64,000 nucleotides of DNA from Paenibacillus oryzisoli (lineage in GTDB: Bacteria; Bacillota; Bacilli; Paenibacillales; NBRC-103111): the NCBI RefSeq assembly GCF_001653565.1, contig NZ_LYPB01000083.1, positions 1 to 64,000 of the forward strand, in the 5' to 3' direction. Below the pieces are notes generated by a model. The model did not search any database, had not been told where the DNA came from, and saw only the letters and a program-made list of their open reading frames with translations. The number at the start of each line of letters is the position of its first letter. Position 1 is the first letter of the stretch. Below are positions 44,089 to 52,893 of this stretch, in pieces. A program made the translations under genes and the position numbers.

Positions 44089-44760
44089 ATGGATTGGAAT
44101 AAGGTACTAGAATTGGCTTCTTTTTCGCCAAATCAGGATTGTCATATTATCATTGTTGGCGAATGTAAAGATGGACAACCTTTCTGTTTTGAAGATAACT
44201 TTGCCCTCGACAAAATAAGTGAAGATTCGATAACCGTATGTCTTGAACAATTAGGCGTTTACCCTTTCGACAAACTCGAACATGTTTCTTTCGTTGAATT
44301 TTCTTTCAAAGATGGTGCCATTTTATATTACGCTTATGTCGATTTGCTTGGGCTTGAACTCAAAAAGACAGTCTGTTTCCTGACATTATCCCTTCCTGAA
44401 GAAATCTTTCAGCATCAAAACCGCAGACATCCACGTGCTAAGCTTACACTGCGCACACCGATCACACTGCGCGTCGCTGGTATACGAAGCTTATCTGCCC
44501 AGAAGGGTGTTGCTTTTACAGGACAACTCCTCGATATTAGTGTTGGCGGATTATCATTTGTTACATCCAACCGACTCTTCTTTCCCTTGATTTTGGAGTT
44601 CAGCTTCATTCTCCCGAATGTCTCTCAACCTATGACTGTCTATGGTGAAATTGTACGAGTTACGCATTTCAGCAACGACAGCTATCGGGTTGCCGCAGAA
44701 TTCCGGTATACTCCTGAATCCATTCTCCAAGAAATTGATGCTTTCTGCTCCAATTATTAA
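44089..44760 (+). CDS. PilZ-domain c-di-GMP-binding protein
   Basis: The 223-residue product has an N-terminal YcgR-N-like beta domain and a C-terminal PilZ domain. The c-di-GMP ligand motifs are complete: RxxxR at Arg112-Arg116 in NRRHPR and DxSxxG at Asp149/Ser151/Gly154. It probably modulates motility or envelope functions. The ATG follows TTGGTGATG. The NAD kinase gene follows directly. Confidence 0.89.
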   Translation: MDWNKVLELASFSPNQDCHIIIVGECKDGQPFCFEDNFALDKISEDSITVCLEQLGVYPFDKLEHVSFVEFSFKDGAILYYAYVDLLGLELKKTVCFLTLSLPEEIFQHQNRRHPRAKLTLRTPITLRVAGIRSLSAQKGVAFTGQLLDISVGGLSFVTSNRLFFPLILEFSFILPNVSQPMTVYGEIVRVTHFSNDSYRVAAEFRYTPESILQEIDAFCSNY

Positions 44761-44836
44761 GAAATAATTGTATGAGTACTCAGACCACGCTTACGAAGAA
44801 AGTTTCGCTAATGAACAACTCTTAGGAGGAACAAGT

Positions 44837-45649
44837 TTGAAATATAACGTCATTGAACGAGGCGATGACATTTCCAAGGAGCTGACCGAACGCTTCCACG
44901 CTCTCGCCGCTAAGCAAGGCATGCCCAGAGATGAAGATCGTCCCGATATCGTCCTGTCCATTGGTGGGGATGGTACGATGCTCCAAGCATTTCATAAGTA
45001 TGTCGACAAATTGGATCATATCGCTTTCGTTGGGATCCATACGGGGCATCTTGGATTTTTCGCAGATTGGAAGCCAAATGAGTTAGATCACCTAGCATCA
45101 CTCATGTTCAATGTCGCTACACCAGAGGAGCTGCACGTCGTGCGCTATCCTGTTGTCGAAATTGAAATTACGACGGACAAAGGTGTGGAAACACATCTTG
45201 CACTTAACGAGTTTACGATTCGCGGGATCGAGGTATCACTAGTCGCAAGACTCCACGTCAACGATGAGATGTTCGAAATGTTCCGCGGTGATGGTATTTG
45301 CATCTCTTCTCCCGCAGGCAGTACCGCGTACAACAAGAGCTTGGGCGGCGCTATGGTCCATCCGTCCCTTGAAGCTATTCAAATTGCCGAGATCGCATCG
45401 ATTAATAATCGCGTGTACCGCACATTGGGTTCATCGATGATTTTACCGAAGCATCACCACTGTGACATCTATCCGAAGGCCCAGCAGAATATGCTGCTGT
45501 CCTTGGATCATAAATATATGCAGCGTGCCGATGTCGTTTCCATTCGCTGCCGTGTTGCTTCTCATGTCAAAGTGAAATTTGCTCGGTTCCGCCCATTTCC
45601 ATTCTGGAATCGCGTTCGCGAGGCCTTTGTTGGGCTTGAAGTCAAATAG
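44837..45649 (+). CDS. nadK: NAD kinase
   Basis: Makes NADP from NAD and ATP. The GGDGT motif is at 43-47 with the following MLQAFHKY, and the second conserved block SPAGSTAYNKSLGG is near residue 155. The TTG at 44837 follows TAGGAGGA at 8 bases and gives 270 residues, the usual size; the frame is open 23 codons further upstream without a site. It ends at a terminator. Confidence 0.95.
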   Translation: MKYNVIERGDDISKELTERFHALAAKQGMPRDEDRPDIVLSIGGDGTMLQAFHKYVDKLDHIAFVGIHTGHLGFFADWKPNELDHLASLMFNVATPEELHVVRYPVVEIEITTDKGVETHLALNEFTIRGIEVSLVARLHVNDEMFEMFRGDGICISSPAGSTAYNKSLGGAMVHPSLEAIQIAEIASINNRVYRTLGSSMILPKHHHCDIYPKAQQNMLLSLDHKYMQRADVVSIRCRVASHVKVKFARFRPFPFWNRVREAFVGLEVK

Positions 45650-45663
45650 GGCCTTGAACAACA

Positions 45664-45716
45664 TAACGCCATCTGCGCTCCATACTTACTGGAGTTCAGA
45701 TGGCGTTATTTTATTT
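45664..45716 (+). terminator. Terminator of nadK
   Basis: AACGCCATCTG and CAGATGGCGTT pair, with an inner CTCCA / TGGAG stem, followed by ATTTTATTT. Confidence 0.85.
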
Positions 45717-45726
45717 CCTAAATTGC

Positions 45727-46047
45727 TTAGACTGTAGTTGAACTGATGACTTCCGCTGGTGTTTGCTGTTTAGGTGCATTTACTTTCTCGATAATAAAGT
45801 AAGCACAGCCGAAGTTGCAGTACTCGTTCAAGTAATCTTGAAGAGCTGCGATGGAGGATTCTTTGGTCGCCTTCGGGTGGATTTCTTTGAAAAAACCCCT
45901 TAGCCGCAATTGACTGTATCCCCAATCTCCTACGATATAATCGTATCGCTCCAATACTTCGCTGAAGCGTTCCTTGAACACCTCAAAATTCCAACCATTT
46001 TTGTGGTCAGTTACAAGCTCATATGTTTTATTGGCAATATGAATCAT
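45727..46047 (-). CDS. yutD: YutD family protein (DUF1027)
   Basis: Uncharacterised Firmicute protein of 106 residues with GWNFEVFKERFSEVLERYDYI, VGDWGYSQLRLRGFF and YCNFGCAYFIIEK in that order. In Bacillus it also lies beside lipA. AGGAGAG is upstream of the start. It is 43 bases downstream of lipA on the same strand and likely co-transcribed. Confidence 0.9.
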   Translation of the reverse strand: MIHIANKTYELVTDHKNGWNFEVFKERFSEVLERYDYIVGDWGYSQLRLRGFFKEIHPKATKESSIAALQDYLNEYCNFGCAYFIIEKVNAPKQQTPAEVISSTTV

Positions 46048-46089
46048 GGTGGTAGGAAGCTCTCCTTTCTATGATCCGTTCAATGAATG

Positions 46090-46965
46090 CTAAACGCTAG
46101 ATGCTGCTTTCACCTGTTCGTGCGCATGATAGGAACTACGTACTAGCGGGCCTGATTCCACATGCTTAAAGCCCCGTTTCATGCCCTCTTCCTTCAACAT
46201 GGCGAACTGTTCAGGTGTATAATATTTGGAGACAGATAAATGTGTCGTAGACGGTTGTAAATATTGGCCGATTGTCATAATATCACAATCCACTTTACGC
46301 AGGTCCTCCATCGTTTGAAGCAACTCGTCCCACTCTTCCCCTACACCAATCATGACACTAGATTTTGTTGGGATGTTAGGGGCTAACCGTTTAGAACGCT
46401 GCAATAATTCGAGTGAACGATGGTATTTCGCTTTGGAACGAACCCGATCAGACATCCGCTCGACCGTTTCCATATTGTGATTCAGAATATCTGGTTTGGC
46501 CTCAAGCACAGTAGCCAGTGATTCTTCACGACCAAGGAAGTCAGGAATTAACACCTCAACTGTACACATCGGCAGTTTACGTCGGATCGCCTTAATCGTC
46601 TCTGCGAAAATCATGGCACCGCCATCCGTTAAATCGTCGCGTGCCACCGAAGTAACAACACAATGACGAAGCCCCATTTGCAGCGCTGCGTCTGCAACAC
46701 GTTCTGGCTCTTCCAAATCAAGCTCAGTAGGGAGGCCTGTTTTAACTGCACAGAAGCGGCAAGCACGCGTACAAATATCACCCAATATCATAAAAGTCGC
46801 TGTCCGGTTCGCCCAGCATTCATGAATGTTCGGACACTTGGCTTCTTCACAAACTGTATGCAACGTCTTGGAACGCATCATAGATTTAATTTCTTTGAAA
46901 TTCTCATCGGTCTTAAGATTAATTTTTAACCAGTCTGGTTTTCTCTCTAATACTTTTCTAGGCAC
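46090..46965 (-). CDS. lipA: Lipoyl synthase
   Basis: Radical SAM enzyme that inserts two sulfurs into octanoyl groups on lipoyl domains. The auxiliary cluster motif CEEAKCPNIHEC lies near residue 40 and the radical SAM CTRACRFC near 67. The C-terminal SSYHA motif (RSSYHAHEQ) provides the conserved Ser ligand. The GTG at 46965 follows AAGGCGGG and matches the usual N-terminus (PRKVLERKPDWLK); the frame is open 28 codons further but crosses the likely promoter. Confidence 0.96.
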   Translation of the reverse strand: MPRKVLERKPDWLKINLKTDENFKEIKSMMRSKTLHTVCEEAKCPNIHECWANRTATFMILGDICTRACRFCAVKTGLPTELDLEEPERVADAALQMGLRHCVVTSVARDDLTDGGAMIFAETIKAIRRKLPMCTVEVLIPDFLGREESLATVLEAKPDILNHNMETVERMSDRVRSKAKYHRSLELLQRSKRLAPNIPTKSSVMIGVGEEWDELLQTMEDLRKVDCDIMTIGQYLQPSTTHLSVSKYYTPEQFAMLKEEGMKRGFKHVESGPLVRSSYHAHEQVKAASSV

Positions 46966-47004
46966 TGTAATTCCCGCCTTTTTATTTGGTTTCTCAATGA
47001 TGTT

Positions 47005-47032
47005 ATTATAACATGAATGACTGACAAAACAA
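47005..47032 (-). promoter_or_regulatory. Possible promoter of lipA-yutD
   Basis: On the minus strand TTGTTT (47032-47027) and TATAAT (47010-47005) are 16 bases apart. The -10 is perfect, the -35 partial. Confidence 0.5.
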
Positions 47033-47122
47033 TCCACTTTGGGGGTCACTTGTGATACACTTGTTTAGATGGACCAAAACAGCTCAGCTTACTACATCAA
47101 GGCTGTATGGGAGGAAAGAAAC

Positions 47123-47971
47123 ATGAGCATAACTGAAGTGACGCGCGAGAAAGATCGCAAGCTTGGCGAAATTTTAAGAAACATGGGCCGTGTCATCGTC
47201 GCCTTCTCCGGAGGGGTAGACAGCACATTCGTCCTCAAACGCGCACAGCAAGAGCTTGGTGATCAAGTACTTGCCGTGACCGCAGCATCGGAAACGTTTC
47301 CCACGAGGGAGTTCGATGCCGCTGCACAACTAGCAGAGCAATTCGGCGTTCGCTTGCACAAAACAGAGGTAAAGGAATTGGAGAATGCGAATTTCGTAGC
47401 CAATAATCCTGACCGTTGTTACCACTGCAAGACGGGGCTTTATTCCCATTTGCAAGATATTGCCAAAGAACTGGGTTATCCATATATCCTAGATGGCTCC
47501 AATGTAGATGACTTAGGCGACTACAGACCAGGTCTTCAAGCGAAGAATGAGCAAGGCGTCCGCAGTACACTGCAGGAAGCTGGCTTAACCAAAGACGAGA
47601 TCCGAGCGCTATCCAAAGAGCTTGGTCTAAGCACATGGAACAAACCTTCTTTCGCCTGCTTATCTTCTCGTATACCGTATGGTACACAAATCGAGAAATG
47701 GAAGATTGACCAATTGGATGAAGGAGAATACTTCTTATCCCAGCTTGGTCTCTACCAAGTTCGCGTACGCCACCACGAGAAAATTGCCCGAATTGAAGTC
47801 ATGCCAGATGAAATTCACAAGGTCGTTGAACATCGTGATGCGATCTATGAAAAATTCAGCAAGCTTGGCTTTACGTATGTCACCTTAGACCTGCAAGGCT
47901 ACCGTACGGGCAGTATGAATGAAGTCCTGTCCCAAGAAACCAAAGATAAGGTGAAAGAAGCTTCCTTATGA
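47123..47971 (+). CDS. larE: LarE-type sacrificial sulfur transferase
   Basis: PP-loop ATPase that donates cysteine sulfur to the nickel-pincer cofactor precursor. The PP-loop SGGVDS is at 29-34. The sulfur-donating Cys179 in PSFACLSSR corresponds to Cys176 of the Lactobacillus plantarum enzyme. A second pair (CYHC near 99-102) is also present. The ATG at 47123 has GGGAGG upstream. It overlaps larB by 4 bases. No larA (lactate racemase) gene is in the window. Confidence 0.93.
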   Translation: MSITEVTREKDRKLGEILRNMGRVIVAFSGGVDSTFVLKRAQQELGDQVLAVTAASETFPTREFDAAAQLAEQFGVRLHKTEVKELENANFVANNPDRCYHCKTGLYSHLQDIAKELGYPYILDGSNVDDLGDYRPGLQAKNEQGVRSTLQEAGLTKDEIRALSKELGLSTWNKPSFACLSSRIPYGTQIEKWKIDQLDEGEYFLSQLGLYQVRVRHHEKIARIEVMPDEIHKVVEHRDAIYEKFSKLGFTYVTLDLQGYRTGSMNEVLSQETKDKVKEASL

Positions 47972-48741
47972 TGGACTTAGAGAAGATCTTAAAACTTGTT
48001 CAGGCCGGCGATCTGGACATTGACGAAGCCAAGAAGCAAATCATCAAGGAAGGCGGCTCAGGTCCCGCCAACCTTGATCTAGGATTTGCGCAGCTCGACA
48101 TCGATCGCGAGAAGCGTACAGGCTTCCCCGAGGTTATTTTCGGGGAAGGCAAGACGCCCGAGCAGATCGAGGCTATTTTCCGGCGGCTGATGGAGCACAC
48201 CGACCGCGTGCTTGCCACGCGCGTCGACGCGGCCAAAGCCGCCTATGTCGTAGCCAACGTGGAAGGTGTCACCTACCACGAAACCGCACGGGCGCTCACT
48301 TGGTTTAAGCGCCCGCTGCTCAAAGTCCACGACGGCTATATCGCCGTCGTATGCGCAGGCACCTCCGACCTCCCCGTGGCGGAGGAGGCGGCCCTTACGG
48401 CAGAATGCCTGGGCAGCCACGTTGAACGCGTGTTCGACGTGGGTGTCGCTGGCATTCATCGGCTTTTCCGCCGGCTCGAGCTCATTCGCGGTGCGAATGC
48501 GATTGTGGTTGTAGCCGGCATGGAAGGTGCACTCGCCAGTGTCATGGGCGGGCTTGTGTCTAAACCCATCGTCGCGGTGCCGACGAGTATTGGATACGGA
48601 GCGCACCTTGCCGGGATCGCCCCTTTGCTGTCCATGCTGAATAGCTGCTCGCCTGGCATCTCCGTCGTTAACATCGACAATGGTTTTGGCGCTGGTTACT
48701 ATGCAGGACTCATTAACAAAAATATGTCGAAACGAGCGTGA
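47968..48741 (+). CDS. larB: LarB, nickel-pincer cofactor biosynthesis
   Basis: PurE-like carboxylase/hydrolase that carboxylates nicotinic acid adenine dinucleotide at the pyridinium ring. The C-terminal PurE-like half has the conserved CAGTSDLPVAEEAA near 125, VVVAGMEGALASVMGGL near 185 and VAVPTSIGYGA. Length 257 fits. The ATGA overlap with larE shows coupled translation, and larC1 follows 9 bases later. Confidence 0.94.
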   Translation: MMDLEKILKLVQAGDLDIDEAKKQIIKEGGSGPANLDLGFAQLDIDREKRTGFPEVIFGEGKTPEQIEAIFRRLMEHTDRVLATRVDAAKAAYVVANVEGVTYHETARALTWFKRPLLKVHDGYIAVVCAGTSDLPVAEEAALTAECLGSHVERVFDVGVAGIHRLFRRLELIRGANAIVVVAGMEGALASVMGGLVSKPIVAVPTSIGYGAHLAGIAPLLSMLNSCSPGISVVNIDNGFGAGYYAGLINKNMSKRA

Positions 48742-48750
48742 ACAACGACT

Positions 48751-49803
48751 ATGCGCATTTTATATTTGGACTGCTTCTCTGGCATTAGCGGCGATATGAC
48801 CCTTGGCGCTTTGGTGGATGCGGGAGCAGACCGTGCTTATATCGAGGATGAGCTTTCCAAAATCAAACTAGAGCCATACACCTTGGAATGGAAGCGAGTT
48901 GTGAAACGCGGCATTTCTGCCCTTAAACTAGATGTCATACTCGATCCAGAATATCCTCCTAAGCAACACAGACATTATTCACAAATCGTCGATGCCATTC
49001 AAAAAGCAGCATTCAATGAGCGTGTTACAGCCCTAAGCTTAGCTATTTTTGAGAAAATTGCGATTGCTGAAGCTAAGATTCACGGAACCCCTATTGAAAA
49101 AGTACATTTTCATGAAGTTGGTGCCATTGATTCGATCGTCGACATCGTAGGTGTTGCCTTAGCCATCGATTCCTTGCAGATCGAGCGTATTTTCTCCTCT
49201 CCGGTACCTCTAGGATCAGGAACCATACATATCGATCATGGTATTTATCCAGTTCCCGCTCCTGCCACACTGGAGATGATGAAAGGCATACCTATCGCTT
49301 CAACTCCTTATAGTTTAGAAATGACAACGCCAACTGGGGCCGGTATTATTTCCGGTATTGTTGATGAGTTCTCCAAAAGCTTCCCTCCGATGGTCGTTAA
49401 CCAAATCGGTTATGGTGCAGGCACAAGAGACTTGCCTAAACAGCCTAATGTTCTACGTGTTGTCGTTGGCAAAATTGATCCGCTCATTGGGAAGTGGCAA
49501 GTTAGCCACGAACACCTAGCACATGATCATAGTCATGAACATACGCATACGCACGATGATCATCATCACCACCATGACCACAATCACGATCATTCACATA
49601 GCCATAATCATGACCATCATCACGATCACTCACACAGCCATGATCATGACCATCATCACGATCACTCACACAGCCATGATCATGACCATCACCACGATCA
49701 CTCGCACAGCCATGATCATGACCATCACCACGATCACTCGCACAGCCATGATCACACTCATACACACACACATCATGGCGCCGCACCTAGCTCACCTCAA
49801 TAG
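48751..49803 (+). CDS. larC1: LarC1: N-terminal part of the nickel-inserting cyclometallase, with long His-rich tail
   Basis: LarC inserts nickel into the pincer cofactor using CTP. This 350-residue product has the family start MRILYLDCFSGISGDM and continues through GAGTRDLPKQPNVLRVVVG near residue 235. From residue 255 it becomes a tail of about 85 residues made mostly of His, Asp and Ser in 12-residue repeats. The gene then stops. The usual C-terminal domain is missing here and is encoded on the opposite strand at 49830-50324. In L. plantarum the two parts are joined by a ribosomal frameshift; that is impossible in this arrangement. Confidence 0.93.
   Translation: MRILYLDCFSGISGDMTLGALVDAGADRAYIEDELSKIKLEPYTLEWKRVVKRGISALKLDVILDPEYPPKQHRHYSQIVDAIQKAAFNERVTALSLAIFEKIAIAEAKIHGTPIEKVHFHEVGAIDSIVDIVGVALAIDSLQIERIFSSPVPLGSGTIHIDHGIYPVPAPATLEMMKGIPIASTPYSLEMTTPTGAGIISGIVDEFSKSFPPMVVNQIGYGAGTRDLPKQPNVLRVVVGKIDPLIGKWQVSHEHLAHDHSHEHTHTHDDHHHHHDHNHDHSHSHNHDHHHDHSHSHDHDHHHDHSHSHDHDHHHDHSHSHDHDHHHDHSHSHDHTHTHTHHGAAPSSPQ
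49588..49755 (+). repeat. 36-bp tandem repeat encoding the LarC1 His tail
   Basis: About 4.7 contiguous copies of a 36-bp unit encoding DHSHSHDHDHHH, differing mostly at silent third positions. The likely role is nickel binding or storage. Copy number is expected to vary between strains. Confidence 0.85.
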
Positions 49804-49815
49804 TCGCTTACATGA

Positions 49816-49856
49816 CAAACGCCCTTCCATTATTTTGGAAGAGCGTTTTTTTCTCT
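49816..49856 (+). terminator. Terminator of larE-larB-larC1
   Basis: AAACGC..CTTCC pairs with GGAAG..GCGTTT and is followed by a T run. It extends into the last codons of the convergent larC2. Confidence 0.8.
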
Positions 49857-50324
49857 TTTTTGCCCAATAAATAACATTCTTACTTCCTCGTATACCTTCT
49901 TCAAAGGAACGTCATGTATCCGCGCCACTTGTTCACATTCTTTAAACTCAGGTGCGAATTGCACCAACTTCCCCTCATGATAACCGACTTTTACCGTTAA
50001 AGGTCCCCAAGGTGTTTCAACATGCTCAAATTCTCTTGCCAATCGATGACATGATGCATGGAGATAGCGAATGCCCAGCGTAGTTGTTTCACTAAAAATA
50101 ATATCTTCAATTGAAGACAGTCGCCCTTCATCCACTAATACATTCAGCATCACACCTGGACGCCCTCGTTTCATAATAATGGGTACCATATAAACATCGT
50201 TAGCTCCTGCGTCAAACAGCTTATCCATCACATACGTCATCCACTCCGGATTCATATCATCCAAATTAGCTTGTACTAACAACATATGATCGTCAACATG
50301 CTCTTCTCTATGGTTAAAAGACAC
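49830..50324 (-). CDS. larC2: LarC2: C-terminal domain of LarC as a separate gene on the opposite strand
   Basis: The 164-residue product matches the C-terminal domain of LarC: QANLDDMNPEWMTYVMDKL near residue 18, DVYMVPIIMKRGRPGVMLN near 45, FSETTTLGIRY, TPWGPLTVKVG and FAPEFKECEQVA. The GTG start has AGAGGTGA upstream, so it has its own translation signals and no frameshift or internal stop. It is convergent with larC1, with the stops 26 bases apart. This implies that LarC is assembled from two independently expressed polypeptides, or that an inversion has separated the halves. Confidence 0.88.
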   Translation of the reverse strand: MSFNHREEHVDDHMLLVQANLDDMNPEWMTYVMDKLFDAGANDVYMVPIIMKRGRPGVMLNVLVDEGRLSSIEDIIFSETTTLGIRYLHASCHRLAREFEHVETPWGPLTVKVGYHEGKLVQFAPEFKECEQVARIHDVPLKKVYEEVRMLFIGQKREKNALPK

Positions 50325-50440
50325 TCATCTCACCTCTTACTGGCATCATAGCAAATATCCCGGGGCAACGAAAGATCGAAGGATAAACAACAAGACATCC
50401 GTACATCCTAAGAACTAACATTTCAGGAAGGATGATAGAG

Positions 50441-51487
50441 ATGCAAAGCAGAGCATTTTGGTCAAAGGTTCTCGTCCTTAGCCTCCTCCTATCAACAAGT
50501 GCAATACCACCTTTTTCAAATATTGACGGAACACTCGCTAGGGCTCATAACCAGATTACACCAATTCCAAGCTCCCAACCGACCAAACCATCACAAGCGG
50601 AGCGCAAAGAGCTTTTTGAGAAAATAAGCTTACTCTCTGGTATTCCTTGGACGTACCTAGCAGCTGTAGACCAATATGAGAAAACCATCAATATTGCCAA
50701 AAAAAGAACAGTTCAGCAAAGCCTCACGAACATTTATTTTTCAGAACTTGTATGGGCGGGCATACTGAATCCAGATCCACAAGACACCAATTTGAAAAGT
50801 GTTTCCTTCTTCCATGGCTTAGGCCGAGATGGATCGGGGGACGGCATTGCTGACCGGAACAACGATTTAGATGTATTAGCGGCTATGGCAGCGATCTTAG
50901 GCAACAATGGAACAAGAGTAGATACTTTACAGACGAACCTTTGGAACTATTACCACAACGCACGTAGTGTTGAACGCATACGTCAATTCACTGCGATCTA
51001 TGAAACATTGGGCACATTAGAGGCAAATGCTCATGCATTTCCACTGCCTGTTACATCCAACTACTCTTACCGCAGCACTTGGGGAGATAGTCGCGGTTGG
51101 GGAGGCCATCGTACCCACGAAGGGACTGATCTTTTCGCTGGCTACGGCGTCCCAGTTAGAAGTACGTGCTACGGTATCGTTGAAATCAAAGGATGGAACC
51201 CCTACGGTGGTTGGCGAATTGGTATTCGTGACCTCAATAACATTTATCACTACTACGCCCACCTATCTGGCTTTCAAAAATCTATCAAAATAAACGATAT
51301 CGTCAAACCCGGACAAACCCTCGGTTGGGTCGGCAGCTCTGGCTATGGAAAACCAGGTACATCCGGCAAATTTCCTCCGCATCTTCATTTCGGGCTATAT
51401 CGCGATAACGGTACTACAGAGTGGAGTTATGATCCCTATCCATCCTTACGAAGATGGGAGCGCGAAGAACGAGGCAAGATGAAATAA
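50441..51487 (+). CDS. lytH: M23 peptidase, LytH (YunA)-like sporulation endopeptidase
   Basis: Exported zinc endopeptidase of 348 residues. A signal/anchor helix (about 7-25) precedes a region with SGIPWTYLAAVDQYE, then the LytM/M23 domain with HEGTD and HLHF zinc motifs near the C-terminus. Position beside yunB and near lipA/yutD matches the B. subtilis lipA-lytH-yunB order, where LytH removes D-Glu from muropeptides of the spore cortex. The ATG at 50441 has AGGAAGG upstream. Assignment to lytH rests on synteny and domain type. Confidence 0.83.
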   Translation: MQSRAFWSKVLVLSLLLSTSAIPPFSNIDGTLARAHNQITPIPSSQPTKPSQAERKELFEKISLLSGIPWTYLAAVDQYEKTINIAKKRTVQQSLTNIYFSELVWAGILNPDPQDTNLKSVSFFHGLGRDGSGDGIADRNNDLDVLAAMAAILGNNGTRVDTLQTNLWNYYHNARSVERIRQFTAIYETLGTLEANAHAFPLPVTSNYSYRSTWGDSRGWGGHRTHEGTDLFAGYGVPVRSTCYGIVEIKGWNPYGGWRIGIRDLNNIYHYYAHLSGFQKSIKINDIVKPGQTLGWVGSSGYGKPGTSGKFPPHLHFGLYRDNGTTEWSYDPYPSLRRWEREERGKMK

Positions 51488-51520
51488 ACCCGCCATCTTA
51501 TGGTGGGTTTATTTTTTAGA
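51484..51520. terminator. Bidirectional terminator between lytH-like gene and yunB
   Basis: AATAAACCC..CCAT pairs with ATGG..GGGTTTATT, with T runs on both strands. Confidence 0.85.
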
Positions 51521-51524
51521 ACTT

Positions 51525-52289
51525 TTATTTAATTACACCATCCTTAGGTGTAGCATTTGTTGCCCCTGTGTGCGGAATAGTAGGTAGTGTTATGCTCGGT
51601 GGACTGCCTTCCTTCGAACTTCCCACCGGATTTCCTTTATTATCATAATAATAAGTTGGAACATCCCCCACTACAAGCGAATAAGAAATAGGAATTTCTG
51701 TTTCTACAATTTCTGTTTCTGAATCGAAAGGAATAATAACAGATACTTCTGCAACAATGTGTACATAGACTTCAAACATCACCATATTAATGCCAACATT
51801 TTGAGTTCGCGTATTTAAATCCACTTTCACACTTCCAACAGGCAGTAATCTAATCGGGATATCTGGGCCAAAAGAGGCAAGAATCGCACTATTCATAGCC
51901 TGCCCGAGGGGAATATGATCTGCAATACTTTCCAGATTGTTCAACTCACCTTGGACCGTTTTAATAGCCTCCGAAGTAATCCTCATATGCTCATTATAAT
52001 TCAACATAAAACCTGTAATCTTATTGTTTTTATCCATTTTCCAATCAATTAATTGCTCCGCATTCGTTCCCCCTGCCACATGATCGGCAATTGCACTATT
52101 TATCGCTTGAGTTGCAATCTGCTTAACCCTAACCTTCGCTAGGTTCATCAAAGGCGGTCTTAAATTTCGTTCTATAAAAATAAAAAACTGAATACAAAAC
52201 AAGACTAAGATGAGCAAACCAATCCACAGTACCTTTTTACGGCTTGTTTTCACAGTTGGCCTGCTTCTCCATCGTCGCCTCTGCAGCAT
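51525..52289 (-). CDS. yunB: Sporulation protein YunB
   Basis: Mother-cell sporulation membrane protein of 254 residues. One N-terminal helix (about 20-38) follows a basic segment with RRRWRSR. The body contains ATQAINSAIADHVA near 60, IPLGQAMNSAILASFGPDIP near 140 and VDLNTRTQNVGINMVMFEVY, typical of YunB. The C-terminal 40 residues are Pro/Thr/Ser-rich and poorly conserved. Convergent with the lytH-like gene. Confidence 0.9.
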   Translation of the reverse strand: MLQRRRWRSRPTVKTSRKKVLWIGLLILVLFCIQFFIFIERNLRPPLMNLAKVRVKQIATQAINSAIADHVAGGTNAEQLIDWKMDKNNKITGFMLNYNEHMRITSEAIKTVQGELNNLESIADHIPLGQAMNSAILASFGPDIPIRLLPVGSVKVDLNTRTQNVGINMVMFEVYVHIVAEVSVIIPFDSETEIVETEIPISYSLVVGDVPTYYYDNKGNPVGSSKEGSPPSITLPTIPHTGATNATPKDGVIK

Positions 52290-52592
52290 GCTTCTCCCCC
52301 TTCCTCTAACCTACTTATTCGTATAATTCATTAGTACTACCTTATGCGGACATGTTTTGAAAAAGACGATCCAATCCTCCACCATCCCTCACTCCATTCA
52401 AACTAACCAAAGCCCAATCACATATTCCCTACTTACTGGATTTGCCTCAACTGCTCGATCCCATTTCCTTCACACTACCTTTCCCCTATTGCAATACACT
52501 TTTTCACCCTCACAACCCCAGTTGTACTCCCCGTTTCCCCCTCTTCCATGCACTTCCTACTTGCCCTTCGCCATACACTACCCTAACTACAT

Positions 52593-52740
52593 TACTCGGT
52601 CACCTTCGCCCCAATACTCTACCTACTTCCTCACTCGGTCCCCTTCGGCCTTCACCAATGCTCTACCTATTTCATCACTCGGTCCCCTTCGGCCTTCACC
52701 AATGCTCTACCTATTTCATCACTCGGTCACGTTCTCCAGT
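52593..52740. repeat. 44-bp tandem repeat array
   Basis: Units beginning ACTCGG at 52594, 52635, 52679 and 52723 are 41, 44 and 44 bases apart. The two central units (ACTCGGTCCCCTTCGG...) are essentially identical. The array lies 70 bases outside the left inverted repeat of the transposon-like element. Confidence 0.85.
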
Positions 52741-52864
52741 AAACTACTCCATCCCCCTCTGCCTGCTTTCCAGCTTTCGCCATCCCCCAGTACAATCTCT
52801 CTCAATCCGTATCTCCACTATCCCCTTCACTCAGGAAAAAGAATAACTTATTTTATCCAAATTA

Positions 52865-52893
52865 TTGAAAACAGATCATACGTTTGGTATAAT
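52865..52893 (+). promoter_or_regulatory. Promoter of the IS1595-like gene
   Basis: TTGAAA (52865-52870) and TATAAT (52888-52893) with a 17-base spacer, close to the sigma-A consensus. Transcription would start near 52900. Confidence 0.8.

Noticed and set aside
48751..49830. Programmed frameshift joining larC1 to a downstream larC2 on the same strand
   Set aside because: No LarC2-like sequence follows on the plus strand; the matching domain is read from the minus strand.
49502..49870. Open frames antisense and out of frame to the LarC1 His tail
   Set aside because: By-products of the 36-bp repeat; the LarC1 frame explains the region.
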